Below, in pieces: positions 35,244-38,093 of a stretch of DNA of 38,093 nucleotides (the stretch's first letter is position 1; every line of letters begins with the position of its first letter). This stretch comes from Azoarcus sp. TTM-91 (GTDB taxonomy: Bacteria > Pseudomonadota > Gammaproteobacteria > Burkholderiales > Rhodocyclaceae), in contig NZ_WUEI01000041.1 of NCBI RefSeq assembly GCF_012911025.1, forward strand, positions 1 to 38,093, given 5' to 3'. The notes under the pieces are model-generated. The model saw only the letters and a program-made list of their open reading frames with translations. It searched no databases and was not told the DNA's origin. The translations under genes were made by a program, and so were the position numbers.

Positions 35244-35849
35244 ATGAGCAGCAGCTACCACCACGGTGACCTGAAGGCGGCGCTGCTCGCCTATGCGCGC
35301 GAGCAGATGGAACACGCCGGCTTCGACGGACTGTCCATGCGGGAGATGGCAAAAGCCGTGGGCGTCTCGCACACCGCGGCCTATCGCCACTTCGCCGACA
35401 AACAGGCGCTGCTGGACGTCGTCGCCACCGACAGCTTTTCCGAATTGCTGGAATTGACTCGCCAGGGCGCCGCGTCGGCCCCGGCCGAACCGAGAAGCCG
35501 GCTGCACGCCAGCGGGATGGCTTATGTGCGCTTCGGCCTCGGCGCGCCCCGCCGGCTGGCGCACATGTTCAGCGCGATGGATGCCCCGCAGGCCAGCGCA
35601 TCCTTGCGGGCCGCCGGTTTCGGGCTGTTCGCTTTCCTGGAGGGCCTGGTGGGCGCCGGCCAGGTTGCAGGGGTGTTCCGCGCCGGCGATACGCACCAGT
35701 TATCGCGCGCCTGCTGGGCGATGGTGCACGGCCTCGCCACGCTGCCCAGCCTCGCCCGCCTCGCCCATTCCGGCACGGAACTGGAAACCGGACTGCGCAG
35801 CGCCGAGGAGGCGCTGGCGGTATTCCTGGACGGGCTGGCCAGGATGTGA
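35244..35849 (+). CDS. TetR-family transcriptional repressor
   Basis: Repressor of 201 residues, normal for the family. The N-terminal helix-turn-helix is clear at about residues 28-52 (GLSMREMAKAVGVSHTAAYRHFADKQALLD). The rest is an all-helical ligand-binding domain with a C-terminal TetR_C-like part (MAYVRFGLGAPRRLAHMFSAM, about 92-112), ending in EEALAVFLDGLARM. The ATG at 35244 follows GAGGAATGTCCG, an acceptable ribosome site. It is divergent from the DoxX-like/DUF2214 pair with a perfect inverted repeat between them, so autorepression plus repression of that pair is the simplest model. The ligand is unknown. Confidence 0.92.
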   Translation: MSSSYHHGDLKAALLAYAREQMEHAGFDGLSMREMAKAVGVSHTAAYRHFADKQALLDVVATDSFSELLELTRQGAASAPAEPRSRLHASGMAYVRFGLGAPRRLAHMFSAMDAPQASASLRAAGFGLFAFLEGLVGAGQVAGVFRAGDTHQLSRACWAMVHGLATLPSLARLAHSGTELETGLRSAEEALAVFLDGLARM

Positions 35850-36169
35850 GCAGGCGCGTGCCCTGGCCCGTGGCAGCAATATCGCTTGCGGGGTCCGGGC
35901 CGTCCGGGAAGGGCAGGAAGGTCTTGGCCCCGCCGAGGTGGCACTGCGGCAGCGGCCCGCGCTTGTCACACCCTGCCCTGCAGGCCGGTAAGAGGCCGCG
36001 TCGTGGCGAGAAGTCCTGAACCTGACCGATCCCAGGCGAGAGGCGCGGAAGCGCCAGGTCACCTGCTGGCGGAGCCGCTTACGGGCTTCCTCGGCCCCAC
36101 GGCCTGGCGCCCGCTCGTCATCGCATCGCGGCGGCCACACCGCGCCCCTCCGCACAGCCCGGCCCAGCC
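35850..36169. other. Gene-free stretch between tetR and tsdA
   Basis: About 320 bp between the convergent tetR and tsdA genes. I found no convincing reading frame, RNA gene or promoter. A short GGCGC/GCGCC stem with a GGAA loop (36042-36055) is the only hairpin noted and has no T-run. Confidence 0.5.
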
Positions 36170-37102
36170 TCAGTCCGTGCCCTGCCCCAGCAGCACGCCG
36201 TTCACCGTCACGCCATAGAGATTCACGCCGTCATTGGCGTGGTAGCGCAAGCGCGTCTTCTCGATCGAGCCGTCCACCAGCCGCGGGTCCTGCGGGCGTT
36301 CGTGGCTGTTCATGAAGGCGGCCACATGCCAGGCCTCTTCGTCGCTCAAGGAGCGGCCCTTGCCCAGCGGCATGCTCTCCTTGATGAAGGCGGCGGCAGT
36401 GTTGATGCGGTGCATGCCGGCGCCCCAGTTGAACGAGTCCTTGCCCCACAAGGGCGGGAAGACGTAATCGTCGCCGGACTTCTGCCCTTGGCCCTGATCG
36501 CCGTGGCACACCGCGCACTGAGCTGCGTAGATGGCCTTGCCCTTGGCGATGTCGTAGCCGCCTTTGGGCTGCGGGATCTCCGGATAGGCACGGCCGGGCT
36601 GTTCCTTGCCCACCGGAGCGCCGGTGGCGAGCCAGTAGGAATAAGCCGTGAGTGCGTTCAGCACCTTGCCGTCGGCCGGCGGCGGCTTGCCGTTCATGCT
36701 GAACTGGAAGCAGCCTTGGATGCGCTCGGCGTAGGAGTTCACCTTGTCGTTCTTCTTCCGGTAGGCCGGATACATCGGGTAGGCGCCCCACAAGGGTGCG
36801 GAGTCCGCCTTGCGTCCCTGTTCCAGATGGCAATTGCTGCAGTTCATGCCGTTGTCGACGTACTCGGCGGCAAGCTTGCGGGTGTCGACGAAGATGGCGC
36901 GGCCTTCGCGCACCAGCTTGCCGAAGGCATTGTCCGGCAGGTCGGCTTCCCGCGGCGGCGTGAAAGCGGCGGGCCGCGCCTGGGCCGTCGCCGGTTTGGG
37001 CGTCAGCTGGGACTGATCGTCCATCGCGATACCGGCGGCCCAGGCCGACACCGTCCAGAGCGGAGCGGCGGCTAGCGCGAAGAGCAGGCTGAAACGTTTC
37101 AT
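36170..37102 (-). CDS. tsdA: Dihaem cytochrome c, thiosulfate dehydrogenase TsdA-like
   Basis: Periplasmic dihaem cytochrome c of 310 residues, probably oxidising thiosulfate to tetrathionate. Seen: signal peptide (about 1-23, cleavage near AWA), an N-terminal SoxA/TsdA-type haem domain with CSNCH (88-92) followed by SAPLWGAYPMYPAYRKKNDKV and IQGCFQFSMNGKPP, then a second haem domain with CAVCH (196-200) and FIKESMPLG. Cys131 lies 39 residues after the first haem His, where TsdA proteins carry an unusual Cys axial ligand. Met244 lies 44 residues after the second, near the Lys/Met ligand position. The start (37102) overlaps the tsdB stop. Family placement is strong; direction of the reaction (oxidation versus tetrathionate reduction) cannot be read. 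Confidence 0.85.
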   Translation of the reverse strand: MKRFSLLFALAAAPLWTVSAWAAGIAMDDQSQLTPKPATAQARPAAFTPPREADLPDNAFGKLVREGRAIFVDTRKLAAEYVDNGMNCSNCHLEQGRKADSAPLWGAYPMYPAYRKKNDKVNSYAERIQGCFQFSMNGKPPPADGKVLNALTAYSYWLATGAPVGKEQPGRAYPEIPQPKGGYDIAKGKAIYAAQCAVCHGDQGQGQKSGDDYVFPPLWGKDSFNWGAGMHRINTAAAFIKESMPLGKGRSLSDEEAWHVAAFMNSHERPQDPRLVDGSIEKTRLRYHANDGVNLYGVTVNGVLLGQGTD

Positions 37103-37758
37103 TGCGGCACCCTCCACTCGGCCAGGCCGGCGAAGTACTCGGAGACCGCCTTCACCTCTTCCTCGCTCAAGCCGCGGGCGATGTGGCCCATGAGGTCGTT
37201 GGGATCGTTCTTGCGCGTGCCCTGGCGCCAGGCGTTCAACTGCGCGGCCAGGTACTCGGGCGACTGCCCGGCGAGCGGCGGAAATCCACCGCCCACGCCG
37301 GCGCCGCCGGGCCCGTGGCAGGCCACGCACTCGGGAATGTTGCGCTCCCAGGCGCCCCGCAGTGCCAGCGTGGCGCCCATGCCCGAGGCTTCGTCGGCAC
37401 GGGTGACCCGCTTGATGACCGGGCCGGGCATCGCCGACACCCTGCTCGCCACCGCCGCGATTTCGCCTTCGCTCAGTGCCTGGGCGATGGGCTGCATCAC
37501 CGGATTGATGCGGCTGCCGCTGCGGAAATCGGCCAGCTGTTTCGCCACATAGGCCGCGGAGACGCCGGCCAGCGCCGGAAAACCGGCGGCGCCCAGGCCC
37601 TGCCCATCCGCGCCGTGACAGCTGGTACAGGCGACCGCGACTGGATTCGCCCCGCCTTCCCGGTAGATCTTTCCGCCATCGGCGGCGAAGCCCGGCCCTG
37701 CTGCAAGCAACGCAGCCAGTATCACGGGCCTGGCGCACCGCAGAGTTGCGCTAAGCAT
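37099..37758 (-). CDS. tsdB: Dihaem cytochrome c4-like electron acceptor TsdB
   Basis: Periplasmic dihaem cytochrome c of 219 residues that in known tsdBA pairs takes electrons from TsdA. Seen: signal peptide ending near GFAA (about 1-26), first haem site CTSCH (about 44-48) followed by GADGQGLGAAGFPALAG, and second haem site CVACH (about 145-149) followed by GPGGAGVGGGFPPLAG. The two halves are internal duplicates, as in cytochrome c4. ATG 37758 has GGGGGAG 7 nt upstream. It overlaps the following tsdA by four bases, so the two are translated together. It could instead serve as a general c4 for a terminal oxidase; the coupling to tsdA favours the TsdB role. Confidence 0.85.
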   Translation of the reverse strand: MLSATLRCARPVILAALLAAGPGFAADGGKIYREGGANPVAVACTSCHGADGQGLGAAGFPALAGVSAAYVAKQLADFRSGSRINPVMQPIAQALSEGEIAAVASRVSAMPGPVIKRVTRADEASGMGATLALRGAWERNIPECVACHGPGGAGVGGGFPPLAGQSPEYLAAQLNAWRQGTRKNDPNDLMGHIARGLSEEEVKAVSEYFAGLAEWRVPQ

Positions 37759-38084
37759 GGTGAATCTCCCCCTGTCGGAGTTGGGCCGGCGGCCGCTACC
37801 CCGTTCTTTTGTTGATGTGTCTTTGACGTCTGAATCTTCGACGAAAGCACAATCCGGGAACCATAGGAAAAGAAGCATATTCAGCAGCACGCGAAAATAT
37901 GCTAGGCGTCGCGCGAGCAGGCCATGCAGCGGGAGATTGCGCGGCAACAGGGCGGTTGCGGCGCACCGATTACCCCTGGGGAAAATAGGGAAAAACATCT
38001 AGGCGGCTTGTCCTTACAGCCGATTCGGCGCCGGCCCGGCTCTCCTAAAGTCGTAGCCACTCCCCGAACGACTGGAGCCCTGCC
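37759..38084. other. Divergent intergenic region before tsdB and a plus-strand gene
   Basis: About 326 bp, less G+C-rich than its surroundings. It should hold the promoters of tsdB (leftward) and of the gene starting at 38085. TAAAGT (38046-38051) is a possible -10 for the latter but lacks a good -35. The clearest element is the inverted repeat at 37874-37903. A short plus-strand frame (37757-38002) looks non-coding. Confidence 0.5.
37874..37903. promoter_or_regulatory. Inverted repeat upstream of tsdB
   Basis: AGCATATT (37874-37881) and AATATGCT (37896-37903) are a perfect 8-bp inverted repeat with a 14-bp spacer, about 116 bp before tsdB. The half-sites are centred 22 bp apart, two helical turns. 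It is a candidate regulator-binding site; the binder is unknown. Confidence 0.45.
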
Positions 38085-38093
38085 ATGAAGTCC
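38085..38093 (+). CDS. Start of a plus-strand gene cut by the right edge
   Basis: ATG AAG TCC at the very end of the window, preceded by GGAG 7 nt upstream. Only Met-Lys-Ser is visible, which would suit a signal peptide but says nothing about function. It is divergent from tsdB. Confidence 0.4.

Noticed and set aside
36042..36055. GGCGC/GCGCC hairpin between tetR and tsdA
   Set aside because: Five-bp stem without a T-run; expected by chance in such G+C-rich DNA.
37757..38002. 81-codon plus-strand frame upstream of tsdB
   Set aside because: Arg/Ser-rich with no domain, overlaps the tsdB start and its likely promoter.

Overview
The window is about 38 kb of very G+C-rich, densely packed DNA with no tRNA, rRNA, IS element or CRISPR array that I could see. 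Gene content (a leucine/isovalerate 'liu' operon, a thiosulfate dehydrogenase pair tsdB-tsdA, a type II secretion operon, FecI/FecR-type regulators and a giant haemagglutinin) and ATGA start/stop overlaps point to a proteobacterium, most likely a betaproteobacterium. That assignment is inference; nothing here fixes the genus.

Layout. (A) 1-7136, minus strand: type II secretion genes gspG-gspK-gspL-gspM-gspD-gspE, read right to left. gspE runs off the left edge. No gspC, H, I or J is present; F would lie outside. GspD is long and ends in a SPOR-like domain. (B) 7312-23820, minus strand: an STN/TonB_C fusion protein, an ECF sigma factor, a FecR-like anti-sigma factor, a 4374-residue TPS-domain filamentous haemagglutinin and a second ECF sigma factor. 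No TonB-dependent receptor and no FhaC/TpsB transporter is present. (C) 24044-31461, minus strand: liuA-liuB-liuC-(DUF4126)-liuD-liuE, which converts isovaleryl-CoA to acetoacetate and acetyl-CoA. A divergent AraC-family regulator starts at 31600. (D) 32778-35849: an HPP/CBS membrane protein, then a DUF2214/DoxX-like membrane pair divergent from a TetR repressor, with a clear inverted-repeat operator between them. (E) 36170-37758, minus strand: tsdB-tsdA dihaem cytochromes. The first codons of a plus-strand gene lie at the right edge.

The most interesting unit is A plus B. It looks like a co-oriented programme of about 24 kb: a periplasmic STN/TonB_C protein and FecR could control the sigma factors, these the giant surface protein, and the adjacent type II system is a candidate exporter in place of the missing two-partner transporter. 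The gene arrangement is read directly; the signalling and secretion link is a hypothesis.
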